Source: Bimuria novae-zelandiae CBS 107.79
Taxonomy: Eukaryota; Ascomycota; Dothideomycetes; Pleosporales; Didymosphaeriaceae
DNA length: 64,000 bases
Reading direction: 5' to 3'
NCBI GenBank assembly: GCA_010015655.1
Contig: ML976701.1
Span: 1-64,000, forward strand
Within the stretch, counting starts at the first letter, position 1. Each line of letters opens with the position of its first letter. Made by a program: the position numbers and the translations under genes. The notes under the pieces were generated by a model, which saw only the letters and a list, made by a program, of their open reading frames with translations, was not told the origin of the DNA and searched no databases. Shown piece by piece: positions 35,210 to 47,100 of this stretch.

Positions 35210-35920
35210 TACTACCACTATTAGTAGCCTATAGCTACACCGTAAGATATTAAGCTACTACTACTACTAGACTTACTAATTAAAGTGCTAAGTAAGCGAC
35301 TAGACACGTTTTAATATTAATATAAGGGTAGTAGATATAGCCTAGGCTTTATTACTATAAGTAAAGACATGCTATAAAAGCACTATAAAAAGAAGTATAA
35401 GTAGGTATAAAAGGGTAAGATAAGCACATTATATAAGAAAGTAAAGGTATAGACCTTCTTTTATATTAGCAGACTACAGCGCTACTTTATTATTCGCGTC
35501 AATATTAATATTAATATTAAAACTAATATAAATATAACTATAGTTAATAATAATAACGCATCACACGTGCCCTACGTAATAATAAATATTATTAGTAAGT
35601 AAATAATAAAGTAGAAGCTAATAAAGGACACGCACGAAAAAAAAAACGTAGATTATAAATACTTAAGTTATAAAAATAGATAAAACTAGCTAGTTTTAGT
35701 AAATAGGCTAGCTAAAGTACTTTATTAATTATAATTTTATATACCTCGCGTATTAGACCTAACTACCTAATTAAGGCGAAGTAAAACTATAGCAGATAGT
35801 AAAGCTTATAAAACTACTAGTAAAAAAATATTAAGAGGCTATTAACGCTCGCGCAAGAAATAAAGTAATATTTAAAAAGTATAAAATAATAAGAAATTAA
35901 CTAGTAGCTTATAGCGTAAC
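35210..35920 (+). pseudogene. Zinc-finger protein remnant (DUF3505-like), highly degraded
   Basis: One plus frame reads ITISKDML-stop-KHYKKKYK, then KGKISTLYKKVKV-stop-TFF followed by SRLQRYFII at 35345-35505. Restoring stops to Q/W/R gives the order: helix ending KH, basic linker, VQTFF, RYFI. This matches the C2H2-like DUF3505 domain found in ascomycete proteins associated with RecQ-type helicase genes and mobile DNA. A downstream helical part reads YKTTSKKILRGY. No start, end or terminal repeat is visible. The identification rests on a short degraded stretch. Confidence 0.38.
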
Positions 35921-36183
35921 TATAGAACCTAAAGAGTTAGGGTTAGTACGCTAGCTATATAGTTAAGTTTATTTATTACGCTCTTGGGTCTCTCATTGTC
36001 ATTCACGACGTATTGATAATTGAGAAAATATAGCATCAAGGCATTGTCTATATGACCTGTCGTTGCGATGGATTTGTCGTTGTTATGCTGTTTGAAAAAA
36101 AGTTGCCTGGACCCCGCAAGAATAGACACGAAGAGCACAAGATCTGACAGGCCAAAGGTCCAAGTTTATTTTGTTCCCAGCCA

Positions 36184-37128
36184 TTATGCACCCCATTCAA
36201 CCATCTCTTCAGCGACGTTTCTGATTGACGAGGCGATGCTTTTAACATCCGACCTGGTGAAAGGAATGTCATGACCCCCTCTGTGAGTGTGCACCAGCGT
36301 CAAAGATGGCATACACAGTTCCCTCGCGGCCCGTGACTGCTCCACAATGGTCGAATGATCCTTCTCGCCGGTCACACACACCGTTGGTATCCGCACGCGC
36401 TATTTGGTCAAGGCGGGATGAAGGAGACGCGGTATTGTCTCAATGTTGCCGGTTTGGAAAAAGTCTAATCTGGTATCTGGAAGAACCATCCCAACCATTG
36501 AACGCATGGACATGACCGTCTGAAGGTACTCGGAAAACGTTCTCTTGCTCCCGGCAGAGGCTCCGTCACCCACGTCCAGTAGTCGAGCGAATTCGCCGTC
36601 GGGAAATGCAGCGCGAAACACCTCGTGCTTGTCATCCAGCATTTGAGTGACTAGCTCCCTACAGTAGGTCTTATCTGGTGATGCGATGAAGATTGGCGAG
36701 AAAAGCACAGCGAAAAGGAATGGGCTGGTAGCATGTCTGGCTTGCTGGTCGAGGATGTAGATCATGGCCAAAGCTGCTCCGAGGCTAAACCCAAGGACGC
36801 CATCAAAAGGTCCCTTCTCCTTGATGAAATGATCCAATCTGTCGAGTGCATCTTGCACTTGAGGTGGGCTGAAGCCGGCCGCGTACGAATAGAATGGTCC
36901 CTTTGCCCAACGTGGGACTCCTATATAACATGTGTTGGTCAGTTCTCCAATTCACCAAAGATTTGCAGGGCCAGGGAAGGGTACCATACCTGGCCCTCTG
37001 CCACACGGTATTGCTCCATCAACAAAGGTGAACTGATACCTTGGGCCTAATTCTTTTATGAAAGGGGCAATTTTCTCTTTCAGCATTGAAGCCGACGATC
37101 CGAGGCCGTGTAGGGTCAAAATCTTCAT
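36184..37128 (-). pseudogene. FSH-family serine hydrolase with one RIP-like nonsense codon
   Basis: An alpha/beta-hydrolase of the fungal FSH1 family, whose relatives include thioesterases that release polyketides (LovG type). Exon 1 is 37128-36990 and exon 2 is 36920-36184, with a 69-bp intron (GTATGG..CTGAC..TATAG). The spliced length of 291 residues is normal. Motifs: the start MKILTLHGLGSSASM; FVDGAIPCGRGPG; the nucleophile GFSLGAA (GXSXG); the acid region GEKDH; and the histidine in RGGHDIPF. A TAG at 36402-36400 stands between ALTK and RVRIPTV, where CAG (Q) is a single C-to-T change at CpA. It removes the catalytic Asp and His. It is otherwise intact and divergent from the P450 fragment. 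Confidence 0.85.
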
Positions 37129-37440
37129 GATAGCTAATCATCGAACTCCAAACTGCCAAAAGCAAGAGTCGCTCAGGCGCCTGGAGAACCAAGTGATTCT
37201 TCGTCGGGATTGACTCCGCACGTACTACCCTAGACAAAGTTGCCTGGAGAAGAGGCCGTGGTCCTATTCGTCAGCTGTTTATTGACCGCCCTACGCAAAC
37301 GGATGTTACCACAAAGGTATACTCCGAATCTGCTTATTGTGATACGGCGGTGTCCACGCATTGAACGTTTTTCATATTTCAGGATCGGTGCCACACAATA
37401 ATTTACGCAAGCGACTTGAGGGTTTATACGACAATTAGTT
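37129..37440. promoter_or_regulatory. Shared divergent promoter region, hydrolase/P450
   Basis: 312 bp separate two start codons pointing away from each other. Composition is normal and there is no sign of RIP. Divergent gene pairs with one short promoter are common in fungal metabolite clusters and suggest co-regulation. No specific operator could be identified. Confidence 0.45.
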
Positions 37441-37650
37441 ATGCCTTCGCTGCTGATAGCTGCAGGCCTATTTTTTGCCTACGTCATCTTTTGTCTCTTG
37501 TGCAGCGGTCCACGCCTACCCAAGGATCTTCATATCATTGGGGCCAAAAAAACCGACTGGTTTCCGTTATTGCAAGCAACATGGCGTAACTCATTCAATA
37601 TAGCCGCTGGTATTAATGACGCCTACGAAGGAGCTCGTTTTTTTTATTCT
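37441..37650 (+). pseudogene. Cytochrome P450, N-terminal fragment
   Basis: Starts MPSLLIAAGLFFAYVIFCLL, a single membrane anchor, then PRLPKDLHIIGAKKTDWFPL and LQATWRNSFNIAAGINDAYE. The sequence (V/I)GAKK-DWFPLLQA-WRN followed by an AY stretch is the conserved N-terminus of fungal P450s such as the CYP68-type monooxygenases. Similarity ends at about residue 70 (EGARFF), and AT-rich transposon sequence follows. The heme-binding and I-helix regions are absent. The frame stays open to 37734, but those last residues are not P450. The gene was cut by rearrangement or insertion. Confidence 0.75.
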
Positions 37651-37748
37651 ACCTTAGCGCGCGCCCCACCTGGCCATTATTATTATCATAATAATAAACT
37701 TCTCCCCCTTATATCTTCACCCACAACGCGTTAATATACTTAAAAAAA

Positions 37749-39235
37749 ATGCAAATTTCTCGTCGCAAGCCTTATAAATATAAATTCTATAAGCCTTAGT
37801 AAAAAAAATAGCTAGACGCGAACTTACTACTATAAAAAGAGCCTTTATAGTTAGCGCGTTAGTACTTAGCATAGTAACTACTAAAGAAGTTACTAAATAT
37901 TTTAATCTACTAGTCCACTACAATACTATTGCAAAGCTTATAAAGCGGATATTAGAAAAAGTAGATTAAGAAGGCCTTAATATTATAGATCTATCTTTAT
38001 ATAATACCTCTACGGGGCGCGACAGGAAGTAGTTACTTAATAATACGTAAAAAAAACGTATTATTAAAATTATTACCTAGGACCGCGCGCACCGCGAGAA
38101 AGAATCTTTATACGTAATAAAAGATAAAGATTTTAATAAGCTACCTCTTATAAGCGTCTCTATATTTAAAAATATAATATATAAAGCTAGGTATGCGCGT
38201 TAAAAGCTAGGATAAAAGCTACTATTAACTAATAATAAAATGTAAGATTACTATAAGTAGGCGCTTACGCATAACCCTAATAAATTTGTATATAATAATA
38301 GCTTAGGATTTAATTTTAGGTAATGTGTATTTATAGATAAAACACTAGCTTGAATAGGGAAGTAACGTGGCATGTAGAGGGCGTAATTTCTACTAAAGGA
38401 GAAATATAATATTAATATTAAATATAATTGCGTATAAAAATACTATAAGCTTTAATTTTACGGCGCATTTACCTACGATTATAAGAGACCTTGCCACATA
38501 TACGGACATGAGAAATAGGAGGAAAAGGAGGCTGCAGAGGTTGCCCTTGCCCATGAGAATATAGAGTGCTAGAAATAGGCTACTTCTGCGCAGCATCGCG
38601 CGCGCGTAGCTCTCCATAAAATTAACGCCAATAATAGAAACTTACGCTCGCGCAAGAAGCAATATATAAAGAAGGACGACTATACTCGGGGACAGCGTTA
38701 GCGAGGGAGGGTAGATGGATATCGCTATCGTGAAGAGACACTTAAGAAAGTAGTACTATAGCTTAAGGACCTCTAAAAATAAGGCAATAAAGTTATATTG
38801 CTTAAAAATAAAACTCCTGCTTATACCTCTCGTATTATAAAGGGTTATCTTACTATACATAAAATAGAGAGATTATCTTAGGTAGGGCACTTACTAGATA
38901 TTAATACGTTAGAGCATGCATGGCCATAGATTTAGCAATATATTACTAAGGAGATGCTATAATCTACATGTAATAATAAATACTAACGTTAATAAGAATA
39001 ATAGTAAGAAAATCTGCCTATTAAATAGATTAATAAGAAAATTAATTATATTTTTAAGATTATTTAGCGTATTATTGCATATAGCGGGAATAACGACTTC
39101 TATAATAGCTAAGACCCCCTAGCAAGCCTTAACACTAGAAAAAGTCTATATATATAAAAATTAAGCTTTAAAGTCTAATATTTAAAGGCGTAATATCTAT
39201 TTACCTAAGCGTTGTGCAATTTGTATACGTTTTAA
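37749..39235 (+). pseudogene. Tc1/mariner-like transposase remnant
   Basis: Strongly RIP-degraded. Readable parts: RIIKIIT with DRAHREKESLYV (38055-38110, DNA-binding part); the first aspartate block FIDKTLA (38330); FYGAFTYDY and PCHIY (38458-38510); the second block VILLKNKTPAYTSRIIKGYL (38790-38860, normally LMEDGAPAHTS); and LLDINTLEHAWP (38895-38925, normally SPDLNPIEHVW). These three blocks in order identify a Tc1-type DDE enzyme. The coding part ends near 38965, and the rest to 39235 is the element's tail. The termini were not identified; the left edge may be what cut the P450 gene. Confidence 0.7.
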
Positions 39236-39691
39236 TGTTAGGTTCCATCTAGGATAGCTGGTCCTAAACGGGCTAAGGTTGGTTCTCGGGCAGGAGTACT
39301 TGGTAGGACGGGAGAGGGTGTAGTGATAGCTTGCACTTGTCACTGGGGGTGTTAGTATCGAAGGTGTGTACCGCACAATCAAATCAACAAGGTTGCTTAG
39401 TCAGATCCAAACGATAGATTGATAAACAGGTTGAACGCGAATATGAGAGATCATTCTCGCGTTCCTATATACATAAGGATTTCTGTACCATCCAAGGTCT
39501 TGCTGCCATCCATGGCTGGTGTTACCATCCACGGCTGGTGCTGCCCTCTATGGCTGGTGCTGCCATCCATGGCTGGTGCTGCCTTGGCTGGATGGTACAT
39601 CACGTGACCTTGGTTGCGCAACCCCACCAAGTGTCACCCCCGCTGAGGGCCCGTTGGTCCTCCGCGTCCTATACATGTTTAGATCCTAACA
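39236..39691 (-). repeat. Solo LTR of the Gypsy-2/Gypsy-4 family with perfect TSD
   Basis: 456 bp, TGTTAGGTTCC..GATCCTAACA, bounded by TTTAA at 39231-39235 and 39692-39696. No internal element sequence is present, so the body was removed by LTR-LTR recombination. It matches the LTRs at 6586, 19041 and 53408 in the CGGGCAGGA-containing third and the promoter motifs. It is GC-rich in its middle and little affected by RIP, unlike the Tc1 remnant around it. Confidence 0.93.
39502..39590. repeat. 19-bp minisatellite inside the solo LTR
   Basis: Four tandem units of GCTGCCATCCATGGCTGGT with small differences, then a partial fifth. It occupies the U3-like part between the TATA and the TCACGTGA box. 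Other LTR copies of the family carry different, shorter repeats at this place. Confidence 0.85.
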
Positions 39692-39780
39692 TTTAATAAG
39701 GGAGTCGCATTTTTAATAGAATGCCCCACATGCCAATTCGGGTGTAGAATTAAAAAAAATAAGCTCCTTTATATATTATA

Positions 39781-41891
39781 GCTTGGCAGGTCGTGCGCAC
39801 TGTTAGGTTATGCACACCCTAATAAAATTACTCCCTCTATTAAACGCGTCACAACTCTACTAATATAGACCCGATCCAGGCTACAATTAATAATATTTAA
39901 TTACTAAAACTAGGAGAATAGTTCTTATATAATTAAATAGCTAAAACGTATAATTTTATATACTTAATTTTAACGCGTAGGTATAGACGCGTTACGTAAG
40001 CGTATATAGTTAGTTATAAAAAATTTAAAAATTTTAGCTAATAATAAGAATAGAAGCTTTTATAATATATTAAACGCCTTACTAAACGTAGTCTTCCTCT
40101 TATATAGTAAATAATATAAAGCTTTACCTCTATAATAGCTAAAAAAAATATTAGTATATTATAAATTAATTACTTTATTAAGCGTATCGGTAAATCCTTA
40201 ATATCGTGATAAATAATTAGTATTAATAGTAATTACTATAATGCTAATTCCCTAAGTAAATATAAGCTCTACTTTCAGCTTCTATAGTAAAAGATTAGGC
40301 AGTATTAGATCGAGACTTAGTATATATATAATATAGACGAAAAAGGCTGCCTGCTCGACATCACCTCCCGCTTAAAGAGGATCTTTAATAGGCCTCTATA
40401 CGAGAGTAAGGCAGTAAGGCAAGCTATTTAGGATAGTAGCTATAAATAGATATTAATTTTTATTTATATATGCGCCAATAGATCTGCCCTAGATCTAGCT
40501 CTAATCTATTAGGCCACCTCTATAGATATACAATTAAGTTAGATAGAAGACCTTAATCCTTAATACTATTAAGTTTTTATTATAGTATTAAAATCTAGTT
40601 AAATAAATAATTAAATAGGCCTTATATAGTTTTAATAAGTGTTTAATCGCCTTATAGAGTTAAAAGCTAGATAATTATATTAACTATTAATCCTTAATAG
40701 CTATAGATCTTACGTTACTATAGATTTTATTAACTTTTATAATTATAATAAGATCCTGTTAGCTATCTATCTACTATATTTAACCTATACGCTATAGCCT
40801 CTCGATATTTATATATTTAAGCCTCTATTAACTACGTATTTAAATAAGCTATTAGCCTTCCTATAAATAGCCTAGGGATAGCCTCTATTACTAAAAGAGA
40901 CTTCTTTAGCCTGTTCTAAAAGGCCTAGGTTTGTACTATAAGGCAGCTATTAATACCTTAGGCCTTTAAGGCTATAAGCCTATGACCTCTACACCTAAAG
41001 GCTATCCTTTAGTAGTTTAATAATAATTACTTACCTAACTAAAAATTATAAAAAAGCTTTACCTTAGTACTTAGCGTATTAAATTAAAGAAAAATTAATA
41101 GACTTCGAAAGACTTATATTAATATAGGGGCTAGTATTATAGCTAAAAAGCTAAATTAAACTATATATTTAATCTCTCACGAGCTCAGCTCGAAAAGTAT
41201 AAAAATTAGGGTCTATAAAAGGCTTTAGCTATCTAAAAAAGACACATAAAGTAAAATAGGCCTTTATCTTTTAATTAGCCTTATAAGGATGAAGGAGGAG
41301 CTATTTTTATATTATCCTATAGTATATAGTAGGTACGTAATTATTAACACGAGAAAGATACTAAAGTGTAGTAACAATAGCTTTAAAAAAGTAAGTAAGT
41401 AGAGGCCTATTAGACTAGCTAGTAGCTTAAAGTAAGACTACTTTAGAAAAGGCGCGTTACTTAAGTAGCTATTAAAAATACGCGCGTAAAATAGAAGGCT
41501 AATATAGCTATTAAGTAACGCCTTAATTAATAGACTTATAGGGCTAATTAATAACTTTAAAATTATATTAAACTAGCTAAAAAGGGTAATAAAAAGGCTT
41601 AAGGTTTACTATTTTATTTATTAAGAAAAAAAGCCTGCGTTAGCACTTATACGCGTTAATAAAGCTATATTTACTTTACTAACGCCTTTATCGCGTAGTA
41701 GCTAAATTATTAAAATACTAAGTAAATATTAATAATTTAAGTAGCTAATAATTATTTACAGGCCTAGGAGATCTTAACTCTAGAAAATCTTGTGATAATA
41801 TTAATTATAGGTGGCTTAGTAGCCTCATGTTACTGGCCAAGCGATTTTGTTGGGGTGCGCATGACCTGACAGTGCGCACGACCTGCCAACC
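39781..41891 (+). mobile_element. Pogo-like DNA transposon with 46-bp TIRs
   Basis: 2111 bp. The left end GCTTGGCAGGTCGTGCGCAC and right end (reversed) GGTTGGCAGGTCGTGCGCAC continue matching for about 46 bp, with CA/TA differences on the left. The TSD is TA (39779-39780 and 41892-41893). The right TIR is nearly unmutated while the interior is saturated with RIP. Confidence 0.88.
39990..41400 (+). pseudogene. Pogo-like transposase, RIP-saturated
   Basis: The DDE domain starts NIDEKGCLLDITSRLKRIFN (40333-40392) and continues RPLYESKAVRQAI. It then reads DLALIY-stop-ATSIDIQ, IEDLNP-stop-YY-stop-VFI and RQLY-stop-LLILNSYRSYVTIDF (normally RLLILDGHGSHVT), then PLDIYIFKPL. It aligns throughout with the transposases at 29180-30940 and 33700-34520. 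The start is not identifiable. CpA is nearly absent in the frame. Confidence 0.75.
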
Positions 41892-42422
41892 TACGGTACA
41901 TGGAACGTACTACTGGGGTGCACGGACTATTGACCTGACACTCTCCCCCGCGCTCTCTCCACTTGGGAGACTACTCACTCATTTCTGCAGATAGCAATAC
42001 AGCTTGTTGTCCTCATATGCCTGCCTGCTTACATATTCTTTATCTACCTCTTCCTAATTCTATCACTGATATACATCCGGAAAACATGCCCCACGAAGCA
42101 CTATATGCGAGTTTTAACCCCCAAAAAGGACATTCTCTTCTAAAAACATCGTGTTGCACGGGCGCCAAATGCCTGCTATCAGACACAACAGACTTAGAGC
42201 CAGGTTCCCCTGCTATCCCGATAAACCATCAGCTGGCTGACCTTGCCCGCCAGTGCCCTTGCCCTGCCGTTACTCCTCATCCTTGTGCTATCGGATTCGG
42301 CGTGCGTGTGGGCGGTAGAAGGAACAGTAGAGGATTGAGGATGTCGCGTAGACCGCGGAGCAGGTGCGCTGCGATGTTGCGCGGGCAAGGATGGTTCTTT
42401 GTTAATTTTTAACGATACTGAA
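41892..42422. other. Non-RIP island of unknown origin, between transposons
   Basis: About 530 bp of balanced composition between a pogo element and Gypsy-3. A plus-strand frame is open at 41963-42412 (149 codons, beginning MGDYSLISADSNTACCPHMP). It has a cysteine/proline-rich first half and an arginine-rich end (RRNSRGLRMSRRPRSRC). I do not recognise it. It could be the end of another repeat or a host gene scrap. Confidence 0.35.
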
Positions 42423-42637
42423 TGTAATAGGCTAGATGCCTTGTTGTACTGTTCCTTGGTGAAACCCTCGGTGAAACTCTCAGTGCTCCTTTAGACTAAG
42501 TAGGGCCTTAGAAATCTCTCGAATCTTCTTAACAATAACAGCGCACATATAAGTTTAGCCTTACTTATAGATAGTTTGCTCCTTATTAAATATAATTTTA
42601 TTACTAGGTATTAGTAACCTTTGCGCAGCCCCTTATA
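42423..42637 (+). repeat. 5' LTR of Gypsy-3
   Basis: 215 bp, about 90 percent identical by eye to the 3' copy, differing mainly by C/T and G/A. It is one end of the 5.7-kb element. Confidence 0.9.
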
Positions 42638-43059
42638 TTTTGTATTTAATTATCCTTAAGTAGCTAGTGTGGCTATCCCCTAGTACTCTACTAACGGACC
42701 GATTACAAGACCTGCTTCTAAGTAGTAAGTAGTAATAAACTAAGCTATATAGTTAATCTTTAGCTACCCTAATAGAACGACTTGCAAGACCTGCTTCTAA
42801 GTAGTAAGCACTACTATAATAAGCGACGCTAGTGCAGGGACCCCTAACGGTTAAACGCTTGCCTAAGCACCACGACGAGCGACGCTAGTGTAGGGACCTT
42901 TAACAATTAAACGCCTGCCTAAGCACCACGACGACGAGTAACGCTAGTATAGGGACTTTTAACGGTTAAACGCCTGCCCGAGCACTACGACGAACGCAGT
43001 AAGATAGAGGCTAGCACTTACTATAGAGCTTTAAACGCTTAATAAGATAATAAAGGATA

Positions 43060-44190
43060 ATCTTAGCAAATAATACTAACACCACTAAACTTAAGTATTA
43101 AAGCGATAATATAATAAATAATAGTATAAATAGGCAAACTTATAGCGCGAATAGCAAGAATTAAAAGTACTAATGTCCTAGCACCTACTACAACTACTGC
43201 TAGTATAACACTCGCGACACTTACAGCACCTATAACACCTGCGACACCTATAGCAGCGTACGAACTAAAAGGACTTAAGGACCCTAAGGTATTTAATAGA
43301 ACTCAAAGCCAGTATTTGCTATAGAAATACTAGATTAAAGCAAAGCTAAGGTCTAAGACTTAATGGTTCTATACAGACCAACTCGCGATTAACTACACTT
43401 TTAGTCGTATAATAGGTAATGCCAGAGCACGTATCTTCTTATAGGTATCTATTTACGCCGTAACTAGCACGCTTAATTAGTTCTCTTAGCATTTTAATAG
43501 AGCGTTTAAGGACGCGCACATGGCTGAGACTATAAAGAGTAAGCTTTAGAATATATAATAGAAAACACACAACGTACGCGACTTTATTTAGGACTTTAAT
43601 AAAAAAGCTCTAATAGCTAGCCTATTTAACTATGCTATCCTAAAGAGCATGTTCCTACACGCTCTTAATCACGAGTTACGGACTGCCCTTGCAGGCACCA
43701 TCTTTCCTAAGAGTACTACGATTAAGGAGATGCAATTATATATTACTACTGTATTAGATAATCTATGGCGGTTAAAGCTAAGCAGCAAGAAGAGAGACGC
43801 ACTATTATAAAATACTACCTTAAGTAATATTTCTACTAATCCTATAAACTAGGAACCGAGTAGAACATAGATACAACGAGCGAAATAGGTCCCTTAGAAG
43901 AAGATTAATTAACAACGCGATAATAAATTATGTTTACGATATAGAAAGAAAGGCTACTAAATTAAGTCTTACACTCTAAAAGCTGCTTAGAATCCTAAGC
44001 GATAGCTAACTCGAGCCGCGAAAGCGAAAACCAAATTAAAGGTAAAAAATAATAACAACGCGATAGTAGTAAATAATAATAAGTTAGAAAAAGAGTAGCT
44101 CTTGGTTAAAGTCGCGATCAGGAGCCTTTACGAGTAAGCAAGAATATAAGAACAGAATAAGATAAGTTTAAAAAGAAAAACATGCTAGCA
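43060..44190 (+). pseudogene. gag: Gypsy-3 gag, RIP-degraded
   Basis: The frame reads TRFR-like capsid sequence with KRNTQRTRLY-like segments, then a degraded zinc knuckle LCLRYRKKGYQIKSYTLKAA-like at 43928-43990, in which tyrosines stand for cysteines. The retroviral-type gag folds RNA into particles. It leads into the protease near 44200. The start codon is not established. The low-complexity tract at 43150-43260 (repeated ACACCT/GCACC) may be part of its leader. Confidence 0.6.
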
Positions 44191-44199
44191 CCCCCGCTT

Positions 44200-47100
44200 A
44201 TAGTACATGTACTAGTTAATTAAACTAATTACACCTTAGCACTAATTGACTCTAGATGCCTTTCCTACGCCCTTATAACCTATTTCTTTATAAGATAAGC
44301 CAAACTCGAGCGCATAGCGATTCCACGAAAGCCTATTATAGGGGTAAATAATTAAGTTAGCTAGGTTAACAAAGTTACAAAGTTTACGTTTAATATAAAT
44401 AGCTATACTAAGACTGGATTTGCGTATATTACGCTAAATAATGCTGAAGAGGACATTATCCTAGGACGTCTGTAGATAAATTAGAACTAAGTTACTATTA
44501 CTCCTGCAAAGAAGTTAATATACCTGCGCGCTCTAGGTATTAGAATCCGTAGTTAAGAAGGCAAGACCCACCCACTAGAGATTTGAGAGGTTGGCGCCAC
44601 AGAATTCCAGCAATTAATAAAAATAGCTTAGAGCAAAAACAAGAATCTAGGGGGAGCTATAAAGATATTCGCCGCCTCGCTAGTAGACATTAACAAGGCC
44701 TTAGCGCCTACGCTAAAGATTAACGTCCTATCTCTAGTTTCTAAGCACTAGAGGAAGCATATAACGCTTTTTAATCCTAAGGAAGCGAGCAAATTGCCGC
44801 CATATTAACCTAGAATTAACTACGCAATTAAGCTAGAAGAAAAGGAAAGAAAGAAGCCCAAAGCCCCTTAGGGACCTTTATATAACATGTTAAAGAGAGA
44901 GCTTCTAGTGCTACGGAAGGAACTTACATCTCTACTTAACAAAGGTTTTATATAAGTAAGTAATTTACCTGCTACGTCGCCAATCCTATTTGCAAAGAAG
45001 CCAGGAGGTAGACTACGACTATGTGTTAACTACAGAGCACTAAACGCCTTAACAAAGAAGGACTAGTATACCCTACTACTTATCTATAAAACTTTAAACA
45101 ATATTGCAAAGGCAAGGTGGTTTATAAAACTAGACATTATTATAGCCTTCTATAAGATCCGAATCTAAGAAGGGGACGAGTGGCTTATAGCTTTCTAAAC
45201 ACGTTTTAGATTATTTAAATAGCTTATTACACTATTTAGACTAGCGAATGCCCCTAGCACATTCCAACGGTATATTAACTAGACACTCTGTAAATATTTA
45301 GACAATTTCTACACAGCGTATCTTGATAATGTCCTTATCTACATAAATAGTTCTCTCTAAAAACATCGCGAGCAAGTTAACAAAGTGCTTATATAGCTAA
45401 AAGAAGCTAGGTTGTATCTTAATATTAAGAAGTGCGAGTTTAAGGTTAAGATTATAAAGTATCTTAGCTTTATTATCGAAGCTGGGAAGGGCACACGCAT
45501 AGACCTAGAAAAGGTTAAAGCTATTAAGGATTAGGAGGCGCCAAAGACTATTAAGGGCGTACGAAGCTTTCTAGGCTTTGCTAATTTCTACTAACGATTT
45601 ATCTAAAATTTTGGCCAAATTGCCGCTCCCCTTACAAGACTCACAGGCAACGTTACCTTCAGATAGATAATAGAGGAATAGAAGGCCTTCGATACACTTA
45701 AGAAAGTCTTTATATCTAAACCAGTGTTAGCCTAGTTCCAAGCAGACCGCGATATAGTTATAGAATGCGACTCGTCTAGTTATATTACTGCTAGAGTACT
45801 ATCTTAATACGATAAGAACGGAATTTTATGTCCTTATGCCTACTTCTTAAGAAAGAACACGCTTGCCAAATGTAACTATAAAATCTATAATAAAGAACTA
45901 CTAGCAGTTATTAGAGGACTTAAAGAATAGAATACTAAACTTTAATTAGTAGAAAAATTTAAGGTGGTTACTAACTACAAGAACTTAGAGTACTTTATAA
46001 AGCCGCGAATATTAAACGAGAGACAGGTTCGCTGGTCGCTTATCCTAGGCAGATATAATATGGAGATCCTCTATAGGCTAGGCAAGCAAAATATCCGAGC
46101 AGACGCATTATCCTGGCAAGAGCAGGATCTACCCGTAGACACTAGCGATAACTGACTATAGAGGAGACTTGTATAAGTCTTAAAGCCTACTATATCGTAC
46201 TATAAGGAATTAGACGACACTAATAAAGAGATAGATATTATAGTAATATCTGTAAAAGTTCGTGCTCTACCCGCCGCAATTTAAGGAAATACTTAAGAAG
46301 ACACACGAGATCAAGATACTATTAAGAACCTCTAGGTAAAGTTAATTAAGAGAGACCTAGTTTATTAAGAAGCACGCTAAGCTATAGAAAGTAGATAATA
46401 GAAATTCCCTATTACACTTTAGATTAAATGCTTAATTGCAGAATATAAGGTTAAGGACTAAGTGCTCTACTTCCGAAGACGAAAATAGGTACTAAACCAC
46501 AAACCCCTACGAACGTCTATTATTAAGCAGATACACTATTCTGTGGCTACTGGGCACCCTGGCAGAGAGATTACATACAAGATAATTACAAGAGACTTCT
46601 TTTGGCCAGGAATGTCTAACGATATTCGACGATATATACGGAACTGCGATACATGCGGAAGAATAAAACCGTGGAGAGATAGTCTATAAGGCTTTTTGAA
46701 ACCCCTGCCAGTGCCCGAACAAATCTAGAAGGAGATCTTGATAGACTTTATTAAGGGCTTGCCAAAGAGCAACAGCAACATAAACCTTATAGTTATTACT
46801 AACTACCTAAGTAAAGACGTCGTGTTTGTGTTACTAGTAAACCTAGAAACAGAGACAGTAGTGCAAGCGTTTATTACGTATATTATTACCTACTATTAGA
46901 TTCCTAATATAATTACGTTAGATTAAGGAAGCTAATTTGTTAGCGTATTCTAGACAAGACTTTACGAGATTCTTTAGATTAAGCGGCGATTATCCACAGC
47001 ATTTTATACTTAAACTAATGGAGCAATAGAGCGCATGAACAGCACATAGGAGATATACATAAAAGCCTTTGTTAGCTAGGCTTAAAATGACTGGGCACCT

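Noticed and set aside
42820..43020. Repeated CGACGAGCGACGCTAGTG-like segments considered as a satellite
   Set aside because: About three imperfect copies within the Gypsy-3 leader, so treated as part of the retrotransposon rather than a separate array.
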